The position numbers and the translations under genes are program-made. From an uncultured Christensenella sp. (GTDB lineage Bacteria > Bacillota > Clostridia > Christensenellales > Pumilibacteraceae), in contig CAJTNI010000002.1 in the NCBI GenBank assembly GCA_910577945.1, positions 87,674 to 151,673 of the forward strand: a stretch of DNA of 64,000 bases, written 5' to 3'. The notes below the pieces were generated by a model, which saw nothing but the letters and a program-made list of their open reading frames with translations, made no database searches and was not told where the DNA came from. Each line of letters begins with the position of its first letter. The stretch's first letter is position 1. Shown here in pieces: positions 43,756 through 52,570 of this stretch.

Positions 43756-44091
43756 ATGAACACCTTGCTTTTGGATAGCTACACCGCGGCGCAGGTCGCC
43801 GACAGCATGCCGAACGGCGGTCGGCTGGGCGCGCTCGCCGATTTTTTCGACGCGCTTTCCGACGTTACGCGGCTCAAAATCGTGTGCGCGCTATCCGTGT
43901 CGTCCATGTGCGTGACCGACCTGTCCGCGCTTACGGGCATCAATCAGACGACGGCGTCGCACCAGCTGCGCATTCTTCGCACCGAAGGCATCGTGACGGC
44001 GGCGCGTCAAGGCAAGGTAATGTTTTACTCGCTCAACGATTGCGGTATTTCCAAGATTATGAATATCGCCGTCGGCGCGGTGTTCGACTGA
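43756..44091 (+). CDS. ArsR/SmtB family transcriptional regulator
   Basis: 111-residue winged-helix repressor. DVTRLKIVCALSVSSMCVTDL contains the alpha-3 region with a Cys (about 52) where CadC/ArsR have metal-binding cysteines (usually CxC), then the recognition helix NQTTASHQLRILRTEGIV and the wing ARQGKVMFYSL. Only one of the two usual cysteines is present, so metal sensing is uncertain. Leaderless; ung follows 35 bases later with its own ribosome site. Confidence 0.88.
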   Translation: MNTLLLDSYTAAQVADSMPNGGRLGALADFFDALSDVTRLKIVCALSVSSMCVTDLSALTGINQTTASHQLRILRTEGIVTAARQGKVMFYSLNDCGISKIMNIAVGAVFD

Positions 44092-44126
44092 CCGCGCGGC
44101 AAGAAAAACGCACGGAGGAGCTTTTT

Positions 44127-44843
44127 ATGGTTATTACCGAGAAATGGGACGCGGCGATTGCCGCCGAGTTCGATAAGCCTTACTACAAGGCGTTGATGGC
44201 GGAGGTTGAGCGCGAGTATGCGCAGTACGACGTGTACCCGCCGCGCGAAAGCATTTTCGCCGCGCCGCAGCTTGTCGATTACGACAAGGTGAAGGTCGTC
44301 ATACTCGGGCAAGACCCGTACCACGGCGCGGGTCAAGCGAACGGCTTGGCGTTTGCCGTCAACAACGGCATCGAGCCGCCGCCGTCGCTGGTCAATATTT
44401 TCGCCGAGCTCAAATCGGATTTGGGCGTCGAGCCAAACGACGACACCACGCTCGTCGGCTGGGCTAATCAGGGCGTGCTTCTGCTCAACGCGTCGCTCAC
44501 CGTGCGCGCGGGCGCGCCGCAGTCGCACGCCAACCTCGGCTGGCACGAGCTGACCGATTCCATGATAGAATCGCTCAACAACCGCGCCGAGCCCGTTGCG
44601 TATATTCTTTGGGGCATGAGCGCGCGGCAAAAGAGCGAGCTTATTTCGCCGCGCAATTTCATAACCACTTCGGCGCACCCCAGCCCGCTGAGCGCGTACC
44701 GCGGGTTCTTCGGCTCTAAGCCCTTTTCCAAGGTCAACGCGTGGCTCGTGCAAAACGGCATGACGCCCATATATTGGCAGTTTACGGGCAAGTTCGAGCC
44801 TGCCGCCTATTACAAAAATTCGGACAGGATAAAGCGCTGCTAA
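44127..44843 (+). CDS. ung: Uracil-DNA glycosylase
   Basis: Removes uracil from DNA. 238 residues, family 1. The water-activating loop GQDPYHG is at about 61-67, the uracil-binding NxSLTV region is NASLTV, and the minor-groove loop HPSPLSAYRGFFG is intact. GGAGG lies 8 bases before the ATG. Likely co-transcribed with the arsR-type gene. Confidence 0.96.
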   Translation: MVITEKWDAAIAAEFDKPYYKALMAEVEREYAQYDVYPPRESIFAAPQLVDYDKVKVVILGQDPYHGAGQANGLAFAVNNGIEPPPSLVNIFAELKSDLGVEPNDDTTLVGWANQGVLLLNASLTVRAGAPQSHANLGWHELTDSMIESLNNRAEPVAYILWGMSARQKSELISPRNFITTSAHPSPLSAYRGFFGSKPFSKVNAWLVQNGMTPIYWQFTGKFEPAAYYKNSDRIKRC

Positions 44844-44849
44844 TGCAAA

Positions 44850-45005
44850 GACGGCTTTTCGAGCTTGCGTGCAGTCGTATATAAAAGTCATTATACCGTA
44901 ATTTCGACCGTTGCGAGCTTGCGAGCGGAGCGAGAAATCTTTTATTAAATAGAAGATTTCTCGACTGCACGCGTTCACGGCAAACGCGCAGCGGTCGGCA
45001 GTAAA
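44850..45005. repeat. GAAATCT/GAAATGAC element after ung
   Basis: GTAATTTCGACCG...GAGAAATCTTTT (about 44900-44945) faces AGAAGATTTCTCGACTGC (about 44950-44970), a hairpin-forming copy of the dispersed element. Confidence 0.6.
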
Positions 45006-45006
45006 T

Positions 45007-45034
45007 CGGGTAGCGATATCGCTATCCGTTTTTT
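45007..45034 (+). terminator. Intrinsic terminator
   Basis: CGGGTAGCGAT / ATCGCTATCCG palindrome followed by TTTTTT. Confidence 0.65.
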
Positions 45035-45105
45035 GTTTGTCGGGATTTTTTTTGCGAATTTTGTGCCGCACGTCGAAACGGCAGGGCGGCGCAATTTTCG
45101 CGCTT

Positions 45106-45213
45106 TTGTCGAAAACGGCGGGTACTTTGCATTTTCGACGTTGTCGAAAGCGTATAATACTCGATAAATTCGCGCTTTGTCGAAAACGGCGAGGTAATAA
45201 AGGTTTTCGACAA
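45106..45213. promoter_or_regulatory. Cluster of five TTGTCGAAAA motifs
   Basis: TTGTCGAAAA occurs at 45106-45115 and 45177-45186, TTGTCGAAAG at 45141-45150, and the inverted form TTTTCGAC(AA) at 45132-45139 and 45204-45213. The 45132-45150 pair is a palindrome centred on a TATAAT-containing segment (45153-45158). Candidate operator array for the protease operon. Confidence 0.5.
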
Positions 45214-45243
45214 GCCGCGGCGCGCGCAATCGTTATTTTCCTG

Positions 45244-45272
45244 TTTACTTTTTCGCGAATATATGTTATAGT
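45244..45272 (+). promoter_or_regulatory. Leaderless promoter of the protease gene
   Basis: TTTACT (45244-45249), 17 bp, TATAGT (45267-45272), 7 bases, ATG at 45280. Confidence 0.6.
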
Positions 45273-45279
45273 ATTCGAT

Positions 45280-46455
45280 ATGGACGACAAAAGCGTGAAA
45301 AACGGCGCGCCCGACGAAACGGAAAAATCGGCGGGCGGCGGCAATAACAATAAATTCGTATGGATAGTGCTTGCGGTAATGGTGGTAATGTGCGTTGCCG
45401 TGGGCGTGCTTTCGTCGGTGCTGACCGCATACTTTATGCGGCGCGGCACGACTCCGCCCGTAATCAACACCGAGGGCGTGCACCAGGCGTTGGAGGGCGT
45501 CGTTACGGCGCGTAAAAGCAATATCGTCGAGGTGTCTTGCAACGGCGGCGGCATTGTGGGCAGCGGCGTGGTTACGAAGTACGAAAAGTCGCATTACTAC
45601 GTGCTTACCAACGCGCACGTCGCGGGCGAGGGTTGCGTCAAAGCCGCGGTCAGGTTCGACGGCGACGACGGCTACTACGAGGCGGAGCTGGTCGGGTACA
45701 ATTCGTTCTACGACGTGTCGGTGCTGCGCGTAGCGTATGCCGACGCGCGCATTGCCGATATCGACGGCAGCGACGTTTTTAATCGCGGACTCGATTATAA
45801 AGAGGGCGAGTACGTTGTGGCAATCGGCAACGCCATGGGTATGGGCGTCTCGGCGTACGAGGGCATAATCTCGCGCGCGTGCGAGCTGCTGGAATACGGC
45901 GGCAAAACCGTGCCCGTGCTGCGCACTACGGCGGCAATCAACGCGGGCATGAGCGGCGGCGCGGTGTTCGACGTGGACGGCAATTTCGTCGGGCTCGGCA
46001 CGTACCGCATGAGCAATTCCGAGGCGAACGGCGGCGACCATTCCACCGACGTGGAAAACACGGCGTTCGTCGTGCCCGTTTCGGTCGTGTATCCGATATA
46101 CAAGCAGATAGTCGAGTTCGGCGACGGCGGCGAAATAGGAATAATGCAGCTCGATTTCAGGCGCGCTGCATCGTCGGCGGTCGGGTGGATGGGCTTTCAT
46201 TCGCTCGGGTTCGACTGCGTTTACAAAAACGGCAAGCTCACGGTGGAAAACACGAACGTGTCCGCTCTGCAAAGCGGCGACGTGATAACCGGGGTGGGAG
46301 CATATTCGGTGTCGACCGATATTTGCCGCACGGCGGGCGAATTTTTATGCTATCGTTTAGGCTCGCATACGGGCGGGCAGCTTCGGCTTACGGTAACGCG
46401 CAACGGCTCGGAAATTACCGTGCCGTTCGAACGGTATTACGGCTATGCGATTTAA
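45280..46455 (+). CDS. Membrane-anchored trypsin-like serine protease with PDZ-like C-terminus (HtrA/S1C type)
   Basis: 391 residues. A cytoplasmic N-terminus of about 25, one membrane helix (about 26-52), then the protease domain outside the cell: His in VLTNAHVAG (about 111), Asp in YDVSVLRV (about 146), Ser in NAGMSGGAV (about 226, where most relatives have GNSGGP). A C-terminal region of about 90 residues (LQSGDVITGVGAY...GGQLRLTVTRNG) has PDZ pattern. Likely envelope quality control. It overlaps the next gene by 11 bases. Confidence 0.88.
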   Translation: MDDKSVKNGAPDETEKSAGGGNNNKFVWIVLAVMVVMCVAVGVLSSVLTAYFMRRGTTPPVINTEGVHQALEGVVTARKSNIVEVSCNGGGIVGSGVVTKYEKSHYYVLTNAHVAGEGCVKAAVRFDGDDGYYEAELVGYNSFYDVSVLRVAYADARIADIDGSDVFNRGLDYKEGEYVVAIGNAMGMGVSAYEGIISRACELLEYGGKTVPVLRTTAAINAGMSGGAVFDVDGNFVGLGTYRMSNSEANGGDHSTDVENTAFVVPVSVVYPIYKQIVEFGDGGEIGIMQLDFRRAASSAVGWMGFHSLGFDCVYKNGKLTVENTNVSALQSGDVITGVGAYSVSTDICRTAGEFLCYRLGSHTGGQLRLTVTRNGSEITVPFERYYGYAI

Positions 46456-47557
46456 ATTAAAGGGCTGTGCGATTATACTTGCCGCGGCGGCGACGGCGCT
46501 GTTCGCGCTCGGCGGCTGCAATGCGGGCGGGCGTTCTGCGGATATCCAGCCGCACCTTATTGCCGCTGGCGACGACGCGCCCGTGCGCCCAATCGACTCG
46601 TTCGAGACCGAGGCGCTGCCAGATATCGACGGCGAGCTTACCGACGCGCAGTACCGCGCGCGCGTGGACGATTTGTACTTGACGGTGACGGCGGGCAAAA
46701 AGCCGATATTCGTCGACGACGACCCCGTAAAGCCGGTGTACGACGCGGCTGTCGAGCTGCTCGACAGATACGTTTTGAACAAGTGGCACGACGGCGGCGA
46801 CGGCGCTGTGAACATAGTGCACGCGCTGCACGATTGGCTGGTGTGCAACGTCGATTACGATTTCGCGCTGTATTCCGATTATCAGGCGGGCAATACCGAC
46901 GTAGCCGACAGTCCGTCGTTTAATATCGACGGCGTGCTGCTCGGGCGGACGGCGGTGTGCGACGGGCTGAGCCGCGCCATGAGCTTTTTGTGCGCTATGG
47001 AGGGCGTGGACAGCATTCGCGTGACGGGCGCGCATTCGGGCGTGCCGCACGCTTGGAACAAGGTCAAAATCGACGGGAAATGGTACAACGTGGACGTGAC
47101 CGCCGACGCCGCAAACTACACCGCAGACGGCGGCGGCTTGTCCAAGCAGCTGTCGCACGGGTACTTTTTGCTGAGCGACGAGACCATGCGCTCGCGCGTG
47201 GGCGCGCATTCGGGGTTCGACGTGACCGAGTTCCCCGCGTACGAGGATTACGATTATTACGCCGACAAAATGACAGATATAGGCGGCGCGTCGCACATGC
47301 TTACGCTGCGGTCGCAAGCCGAGCTGAACGCCGTGTTCGCCGATATAGGCGCGTCTAAGCGCGCGGTGGGCAAGATAGAGTTTAAACTCGATTTCGCGGG
47401 CAAGAGCAACGTTAACGGCGGCGACATGTACGCGGCGGAGCTTGCCGAGGCGTACGGCAAAGCCAAAAAGCCCGATTTCGTTTTCGATATCGACAAGGCG
47501 CAAAAGCCGTATTTTCAATACCCCAACGGCGTGTATCTCGTGCTGGTTTACAAGTAA
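46445..47557 (+). CDS. Transglutaminase-like lipoprotein
   Basis: 370 residues with a lipobox LGGC (Cys about 25). The transglutaminase core triad is complete: Cys in AVCDGLSRA (about 171), His in PHAWNKVKI (about 203), Asp in YNVDVTAD (about 217). Such surface proteins cleave or crosslink peptide bonds; the real substrate is unknown. The ATG is inside the protease gene, giving translational coupling, so the pair probably act together at the cell surface. Confidence 0.88.
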   Translation: MRFKLKGCAIILAAAATALFALGGCNAGGRSADIQPHLIAAGDDAPVRPIDSFETEALPDIDGELTDAQYRARVDDLYLTVTAGKKPIFVDDDPVKPVYDAAVELLDRYVLNKWHDGGDGAVNIVHALHDWLVCNVDYDFALYSDYQAGNTDVADSPSFNIDGVLLGRTAVCDGLSRAMSFLCAMEGVDSIRVTGAHSGVPHAWNKVKIDGKWYNVDVTADAANYTADGGGLSKQLSHGYFLLSDETMRSRVGAHSGFDVTEFPAYEDYDYYADKMTDIGGASHMLTLRSQAELNAVFADIGASKRAVGKIEFKLDFAGKSNVNGGDMYAAELAEAYGKAKKPDFVFDIDKAQKPYFQYPNGVYLVLVYK

Positions 47558-47574
47558 AATATAGAAACGCCAAT

Positions 47575-47607
47575 AAAAAATCCCGCGTACGCACGCGGGA
47601 TTTTTTT
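47575..47607. terminator. Bidirectional terminator
   Basis: AAAAAATCCCGCGT / ACGCGGGATTTTTT with ACGC loop, between the convergent transglutaminase and acpP genes. Confidence 0.9.
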
Positions 47608-47825
47608 CAGTCTTGCATGAATTTGCAGAGGTCGCCGACGGTCTTTACTTTGTCGAGAACCTCGTCGTCCAACGTTTTGCCCGTTTCCGATTCGAGGTTG
47701 AACATGAGCTCCATGAGCGCGAGCGAGTCGGCTTTGAGGTCGGCGGTAAAGCTCGTGTCGGGGGTTATAGTCGCGGGGTCTACGCCGAAATAGTCGGCAA
47801 GCTCTTTTTGTATGCGTTCAAACAT
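47607..47825 (-). CDS. acpP: Acyl carrier protein
   Basis: 72 residues. The phosphopantetheine attachment Ser34 is in ADSLALMEL. Carries acyl chains in fatty acid synthesis. AGGAG lies 9 bases before the ATG. It is the last gene of the ilvD-leuCDB cluster, only 35 bases after leuB, with no fatty acid genes nearby, which is an unusual place for it. Confidence 0.93.
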   Translation of the reverse strand: MFERIQKELADYFGVDPATITPDTSFTADLKADSLALMELMFNLESETGKTLDDEVLDKVKTVGDLCKFMQD

Positions 47826-47860
47826 TTTTTAAATCTCCTTATTGATTTGGTTTTGTTTTT

Positions 47861-48937
47861 TTACGAATTGAGTATGTTGATTACGATTTCTTCGGTCATG
47901 CGCGAGCAGGTGACGTGCTTTTTGCCGTTGGCTATATCCTTGGTGCGCAAGCCTTTGGCGAGCGCCTTCTTGACCGCGTAATCGACGGCGGTCGCCTCTT
48001 TGACGAGCTTTAACGACGTGCTGAGCATCATTGCCGCGGCGAGTATCGTCGCTATCGGGTTGACCTCGTCCTTGCCCGCAATGTCGGGCGCAGAGCCGTG
48101 TATGGGCTCGTACAGCCCTATGTTGCCCGCGCCGAGCGAGCTGGACGGCAGCATGCCTATCGAGCCCGTAATCGCCGCCGCCTCGTCCGACAGTATGTCG
48201 CCGAACATATTGGACGTGAGTATCAGGTCGAACTGCGACGGGTTTTTTACGAGCTGCATGGCGCAGTTGTCCACGAGCATGTGCTCGACCTTGACTTCCG
48301 GGTATCCTTTTGCCACGCGGTCTACCGTAGCGCGCCACAGCCTGCTCGTTTCGAGCACGTTGGATTTGTCCACGCTCGTTATGCGTTTTTTGCGCGTCAT
48401 TGCCAGCTCGAACGCTATTTTGGCAATGCGCTCTACCTCGTTAATCGAATACACCTCGGTGTCGTACGCCTCCTGTCCGAGCGCGCCGTCGCGATACCCG
48501 CGGTCGCCGAAATATATTCCGCCCGTCAGCTCGCGCACTATCATTATATCTACGCCTTTTTTGGCGAGGTCGGGGCGCAGCGGGCTGGTCGGTATAAGCT
48601 CGTCGTACAGCACCGCGGGGCGGAGGTTGGCGAACAGCTTCATGCCCGCGCGCAGGCTCAATAAGCCTTTTTCGGGGCGCATGTGCGCTTTTAGGTCGTT
48701 CCACTTGGGTCCGCCTACCGCGCCCAAAAGCACGGCGTCCGACTTGTTGCAAGCCGTCAGCGTTTCGGGCGGCAGCGGCACGCCCGTAACGTCGATTGCG
48801 TTGCCGCCTATCGGCATGGGGTGCATGTGGAAGTCGTGACCGAATCGGCGCTCCACCGCGTGCAGCACCGCGACCGCCGAGTCGATTACCTCCGGACCTA
48901 CGCCGTCGCCCGGCAATAGCGTTACGTTGAAATTCAT
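47861..48937 (-). CDS. leuB: 3-isopropylmalate dehydrogenase
   Basis: Third step of leucine synthesis, NAD-dependent oxidative decarboxylation. 358 residues. MNFNVTLLPGDGVGPEVI, the REL(T)GGIYFG substrate loop, DNCAMQLV and the NAD-binding GSAPDIAGKDEVNPIATILAAAMML are present. AAGGAG lies 5 bases before the ATG. 39 bases after leuD. Confidence 0.97.
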   Translation of the reverse strand: MNFNVTLLPGDGVGPEVIDSAVAVLHAVERRFGHDFHMHPMPIGGNAIDVTGVPLPPETLTACNKSDAVLLGAVGGPKWNDLKAHMRPEKGLLSLRAGMKLFANLRPAVLYDELIPTSPLRPDLAKKGVDIMIVRELTGGIYFGDRGYRDGALGQEAYDTEVYSINEVERIAKIAFELAMTRKKRITSVDKSNVLETSRLWRATVDRVAKGYPEVKVEHMLVDNCAMQLVKNPSQFDLILTSNMFGDILSDEAAAITGSIGMLPSSSLGAGNIGLYEPIHGSAPDIAGKDEVNPIATILAAAMMLSTSLKLVKEATAVDYAVKKALAKGLRTKDIANGKKHVTCSRMTEEIVINILNS

Positions 48938-48976
48938 ATTTTCTCCTTTATTTGTTTTTCTCGATAGCCCGCCGCG

Positions 48977-49456
48977 CTATGCCAAAAGCCCGCCGCGGTC
49001 GATAATGCGCTTGATTTCCTCGGGGTAGGGCGGCACGGAATACGTTTTGCGCTTGGTGACGTTTACGACGACGCCCTTGGTCAAATTCACCTCGAACGCG
49101 TCGCCGTCCGCCGCGTCGTCCACCGCCGCCGCGCACTCGACGATTGCCAGCCCGATATTGATTGCGTTGCGGTAGAATATGCGCGCAAAGCTCTTGGCGA
49201 TTACCGCGCGCACGCCGCACGCCTTGATTACCGCGGGCGCGTGCTCGCGCGAGCTGCCGCAGCCGAAATTTTCGCCCGCGATTATATAATCGCCGTCGGC
49301 GACGGCTTTTGCGAACCCGTCGTCGATATCCTCCATGCAGTGCGCCGCCAGCGCGGCGAAATCGGATACGTTGAGGTAGCGCGCCGCGATTATCGCGTCG
49401 GTGTCGACGTTATCGGCGAACTTGAACGCACGTCCGCTTGCTTTGGTTTCCGTCAT
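48977..49456 (-). CDS. leuD: 3-isopropylmalate dehydratase small subunit
   Basis: 159 residues, the short swivelling-domain type found with the shorter LeuC of Clostridia and archaea. VDTDAIIAARYLN and NFGCGSSREHAPAVIKACGV are conserved. GAGGAG lies before the ATG; 12 bases after leuC, so strongly coupled. Confidence 0.96.
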   Translation of the reverse strand: MTETKASGRAFKFADNVDTDAIIAARYLNVSDFAALAAHCMEDIDDGFAKAVADGDYIIAGENFGCGSSREHAPAVIKACGVRAVIAKSFARIFYRNAINIGLAIVECAAAVDDAADGDAFEVNLTKGVVVNVTKRKTYSVPPYPEEIKRIIDRGGLLA

Positions 49457-49468
49457 GGCGTAATCTCC

Positions 49469-50710
49469 TCAGCCTATATGCCCGAGCAGCGCGGCGCGAG
49501 CCGCCACGTGCGGCGAGGCGAGGTATATCTCCGCCGATTTTGCGCCCATTCTGCCTATAAAGTTGCGGTTGGTCGTGGCGACGGCGACCTCGCCGTCCGA
49601 AAGTATGCCCATGTGTCCGCCCAGACACGGTCCGCACGTCGGCGTGGAAACCGCCGCGCCCGCCTCGATAAACGCTTGTATGTACCCGCGCTCGATTGAC
49701 TTTAAGTAAATTTCCTGCGTGGCGGGAATTATTATAACTCGCACGCCCTTAGCCACCTTGTTGCCTTTAAGCACCTTGTACGCCGCTTCCATGTCCGACA
49801 GCCTGCCGTTGGTGCACGAACCGATTACGACCTGGTCGATTTTTATTTTGCGCTTTGCGAGCGAGCTCAGCGTTTCGGTGTTTTCGGGCAGGTGCGGTTT
49901 GGCGACGGTGTGTTCGAGCGCGTCGAGGTCGATTGTAAGCTCGCGCTCGTATTCGGCGTCCGCGTCCGCGTATACGCGCTCGAACGCCGTTCCGCACGAT
50001 ACCGCGGTGTACGCGTCGGTCGCGTCATCCACGGGGAATATGCCGTTTTTCGCGCCCGCCTCGATTGCCATGTTGCAAACCGTAAAGCGGTCGTCCATGC
50101 CGAGCGCGCTTACGTTTCCGCCGAACTCCAACGACGCGTAGCGCGCGCCCGATACGCCGATTTTGCCTATAATGTGCAGTATTAAATCCTTGCCCGATAC
50201 GTCGGTACGGAGCTTGCCTTCGAGCGTGATTTTAATCGCTTGCGGCACTCTGAACCACAGCTCGCCCGTCTTGTAGGCGTAGGCGAGGTCGGTCGAGCCG
50301 ACGCCCGTTGCAAACGCGCCCAGCGCGCCGTACGTGCACGTGTGCGAGTCCGCGCCGATGATGAGCATGTTCGGCTTGGCAAGCCCTTTCTCGGGCAGCA
50401 GCGCGTGCTCTATGCCCATTTGCCCCACGTCGAAAAAGCTTTTGATTCCTTGCTTTTCCGCAAAGCTGCGGCACGTCGCGCATTGCCGCGCGCTCGCTAT
50501 GTCCTTGTTGGGCGCGAAATGGTCGAGCACTATCGCGACCTTGTCGGGGTCGAATACGCGCGTGCCGCCCGCGCTCTCGAACGCCGCGATTGCGGGCGGG
50601 CAGGTGATATCGTTGCCGAGCGCAAGGTCCACGCGCGCCATTATCATTTCGCCTGCCGTGAGCGATTTTTTGCCGCAGTGCGCGGCGAGAATTTTTTGCG
50701 TTAACGTCAT
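49469..50710 (-). CDS. leuC: 3-isopropylmalate dehydratase large subunit
   Basis: 413 residues, aconitase superfamily. GADSHTCTYGALGAFATGVGSTD, the cluster ligand motifs GSCTNGR and CGPCLG, and ATTNRNFIGRMG are intact. The length fits the 420-residue HACN-like class. No clear ribosome site before the ATG at 50710 (a TTGACAAT lies there). 91 bases after ilvD; the gap holds no terminator. Confidence 0.96.
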   Translation of the reverse strand: MTLTQKILAAHCGKKSLTAGEMIMARVDLALGNDITCPPAIAAFESAGGTRVFDPDKVAIVLDHFAPNKDIASARQCATCRSFAEKQGIKSFFDVGQMGIEHALLPEKGLAKPNMLIIGADSHTCTYGALGAFATGVGSTDLAYAYKTGELWFRVPQAIKITLEGKLRTDVSGKDLILHIIGKIGVSGARYASLEFGGNVSALGMDDRFTVCNMAIEAGAKNGIFPVDDATDAYTAVSCGTAFERVYADADAEYERELTIDLDALEHTVAKPHLPENTETLSSLAKRKIKIDQVVIGSCTNGRLSDMEAAYKVLKGNKVAKGVRVIIIPATQEIYLKSIERGYIQAFIEAGAAVSTPTCGPCLGGHMGILSDGEVAVATTNRNFIGRMGAKSAEIYLASPHVAARAALLGHIG

Positions 50711-50801
50711 ATTGTCAATATTAAAGATTTACGCGTCGCGCGAATGCGCGTAGCCGTTTGCGACGGTGTCGAAGCGCAAGCCTCGGCGCTCGGGCGCGGG
50801 C

Positions 50802-52463
50802 TTAAAATTTCTTTTTGAGCGTCGCGCCGAACGCCGCCGACGTGACGAGGTTTTGATAGCGCAGCAGCCAGCCTGCGACGTTGCTGTCCTTGGGGCGCAG
50901 CTTCTTTTGCCGCGCTTGTAATTCTTTTGCGGGCACGTCGAGCGCGAGCCTGCCGTTTTGGATATCTATTTTGATTACGTCGCCGTCCTTGACGAGCGCG
51001 ATTTTGCCGCCCTCCGCCGCTTCGGGGCTGACGTGCCCGATAGCCGCGCCGCGCGTCGCGCCCGAAAATCTGCCGTCGGTGACGAGCGCGACCTCTTTGT
51101 CCAAGCCCATGCCGACGAGCGCCGCCGTGGGCGCGAGCATTTCGCGCATGCCGGGGCCGCCCGCAGGACCTTCGTAGCGAATGACCACCACGTCGCCCTT
51201 TTTGATTTTGCCGGCGTATATCGCGTTGACCGCTTCTTCCTCGCAGTTGAAGCACTTTGCTTTGCCCGTGAATGCGAGCATGGATTTATCGACCGCCGAG
51301 CGCTTGACCACCGCGCCGTCCTCGGCGAGGTTGCCGCGCAGCACGGCTATGCCGCCGACGGGCGAAATCGGGTCGTCTATCTTGCGAATGACGTCCGTGT
51401 TCTTTACGTGCGCGTGCGCGTAGATATCGGCGAGCGAGCAGCCCGACGCCGAATACGCCGAGCCGTCTATGAGGTTCTTTTTGGCGAGCTCGTGCAGTAC
51501 CGCCGAAACGCCGCCCGCGAGATGCAAATCCTCCATGTCGGTCTCGCACGACGGCGACAGCTTGCACAGAGTGGGGGTCGCGTCGGACACGCTCTGAACG
51601 AGGTCGAGGTCGAGCGCGACGTTGCATTCCGCCGCTATCGCGAGCAAATGCAGCACCGTATTGGTGGACGCGCCGAGCGCCATATCGAGCGCGAGCGCGT
51701 TGGTGAACGCGCGTTTCGTGAGTATCATCCGCGGCGTAATCGCGTCGCGGACGAGATTGCAAATCGCCGCGCCCGCGCGCTTGGCGAGCCGAATGCGCTC
51801 GCCGGATACGGCAAGCACCGTGCCGTTACCGGGCAGCGCGATGCCGAGCGCCTCGCACAGGCAGTTGAGCGAGTTCGCCGTGTACATGCCGCAGCAGCTG
51901 CCGCAGCCGGGGCAGGCGACGTTTTCCAGCGTCGACAGCTCGTCGATACTCATTTCGCCTTTCTTGACCGCGCCGATACCCTCGTACACCGACGAGAAGC
52001 TTACTTTCTTGCCGTTCCACTTGCCGCTTTCCATAGGCCCGCCCGATACGAATACCGACGGGATATTGACGCGCGCCGCGCCCATGAGCATGCCCGGAAC
52101 GATTTTGTCGCAGTTTGGAACGAACACCGCGCCGTCGAATGCGTGCGCGTACAGCATGGTTTCCACGCTGTCGGCGATGAGCTCGCGCGAGGGCAGGGAA
52201 TACCGCATGCCCGCGTGACCCATAGCCAAGCCGTCGCAAACGCCTATTGCGGGCACGACGACGGGCGTGCAACCGCCCGCGTAAATCCCCGCCTTGACGG
52301 CGTCGGTTATGCGGTCGAGGTGCATGTGCCCCGGCACGATTTCCGACTTTGCCGTGACTATGGCGATAAGCGGCTTTTTAATCTCGTCGTCGCTCAGACC
52401 GAGCGCCTTCAACAGTGCGCGCTGCGGCGCTTTTTCCATGCTGGTGTAAATTTCCTGTGACAT
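50802..52463 (-). CDS. ilvD: Dihydroxy-acid dehydratase
   Basis: Third common step of isoleucine/valine synthesis; iron-sulfur enzyme. 553 residues. PNCDKIVPGMLMG, ACPGCGSCCGMYTANSLNCL and GPAGGPGMREML plus VTDGRFSGATRG are the family signatures. AAGGAAAGG precedes the ATG. First gene of the ilvD-leuC-leuD-leuB-acpP operon; leuA is not in this window. Confidence 0.97.
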   Translation of the reverse strand: MSQEIYTSMEKAPQRALLKALGLSDDEIKKPLIAIVTAKSEIVPGHMHLDRITDAVKAGIYAGGCTPVVVPAIGVCDGLAMGHAGMRYSLPSRELIADSVETMLYAHAFDGAVFVPNCDKIVPGMLMGAARVNIPSVFVSGGPMESGKWNGKKVSFSSVYEGIGAVKKGEMSIDELSTLENVACPGCGSCCGMYTANSLNCLCEALGIALPGNGTVLAVSGERIRLAKRAGAAICNLVRDAITPRMILTKRAFTNALALDMALGASTNTVLHLLAIAAECNVALDLDLVQSVSDATPTLCKLSPSCETDMEDLHLAGGVSAVLHELAKKNLIDGSAYSASGCSLADIYAHAHVKNTDVIRKIDDPISPVGGIAVLRGNLAEDGAVVKRSAVDKSMLAFTGKAKCFNCEEEAVNAIYAGKIKKGDVVVIRYEGPAGGPGMREMLAPTAALVGMGLDKEVALVTDGRFSGATRGAAIGHVSPEAAEGGKIALVKDGDVIKIDIQNGRLALDVPAKELQARQKKLRPKDSNVAGWLLRYQNLVTSAAFGATLKKKF

Positions 52464-52518
52464 AACCTTTCCTTATATACGGGCGTACCCGTTTTTTACG
52501 AATATGTGATTGTGTTTA

Positions 52519-52547
52519 ATTATATCACCGTGCACGGCGTTTGTCAA
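52519..52547 (-). promoter_or_regulatory. ilvD-leuCDB-acpP promoter
   Basis: Minus strand: TTGACA (52547-52542), 17 bp, TATAAT (52524-52519): full consensus. The leader of about 50 bases has one small hairpin (ACGGG/CCCGT) and no T-box. Confidence 0.85.
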
Positions 52548-52570
52548 TTTTTAAATGATAAATTACAAAC

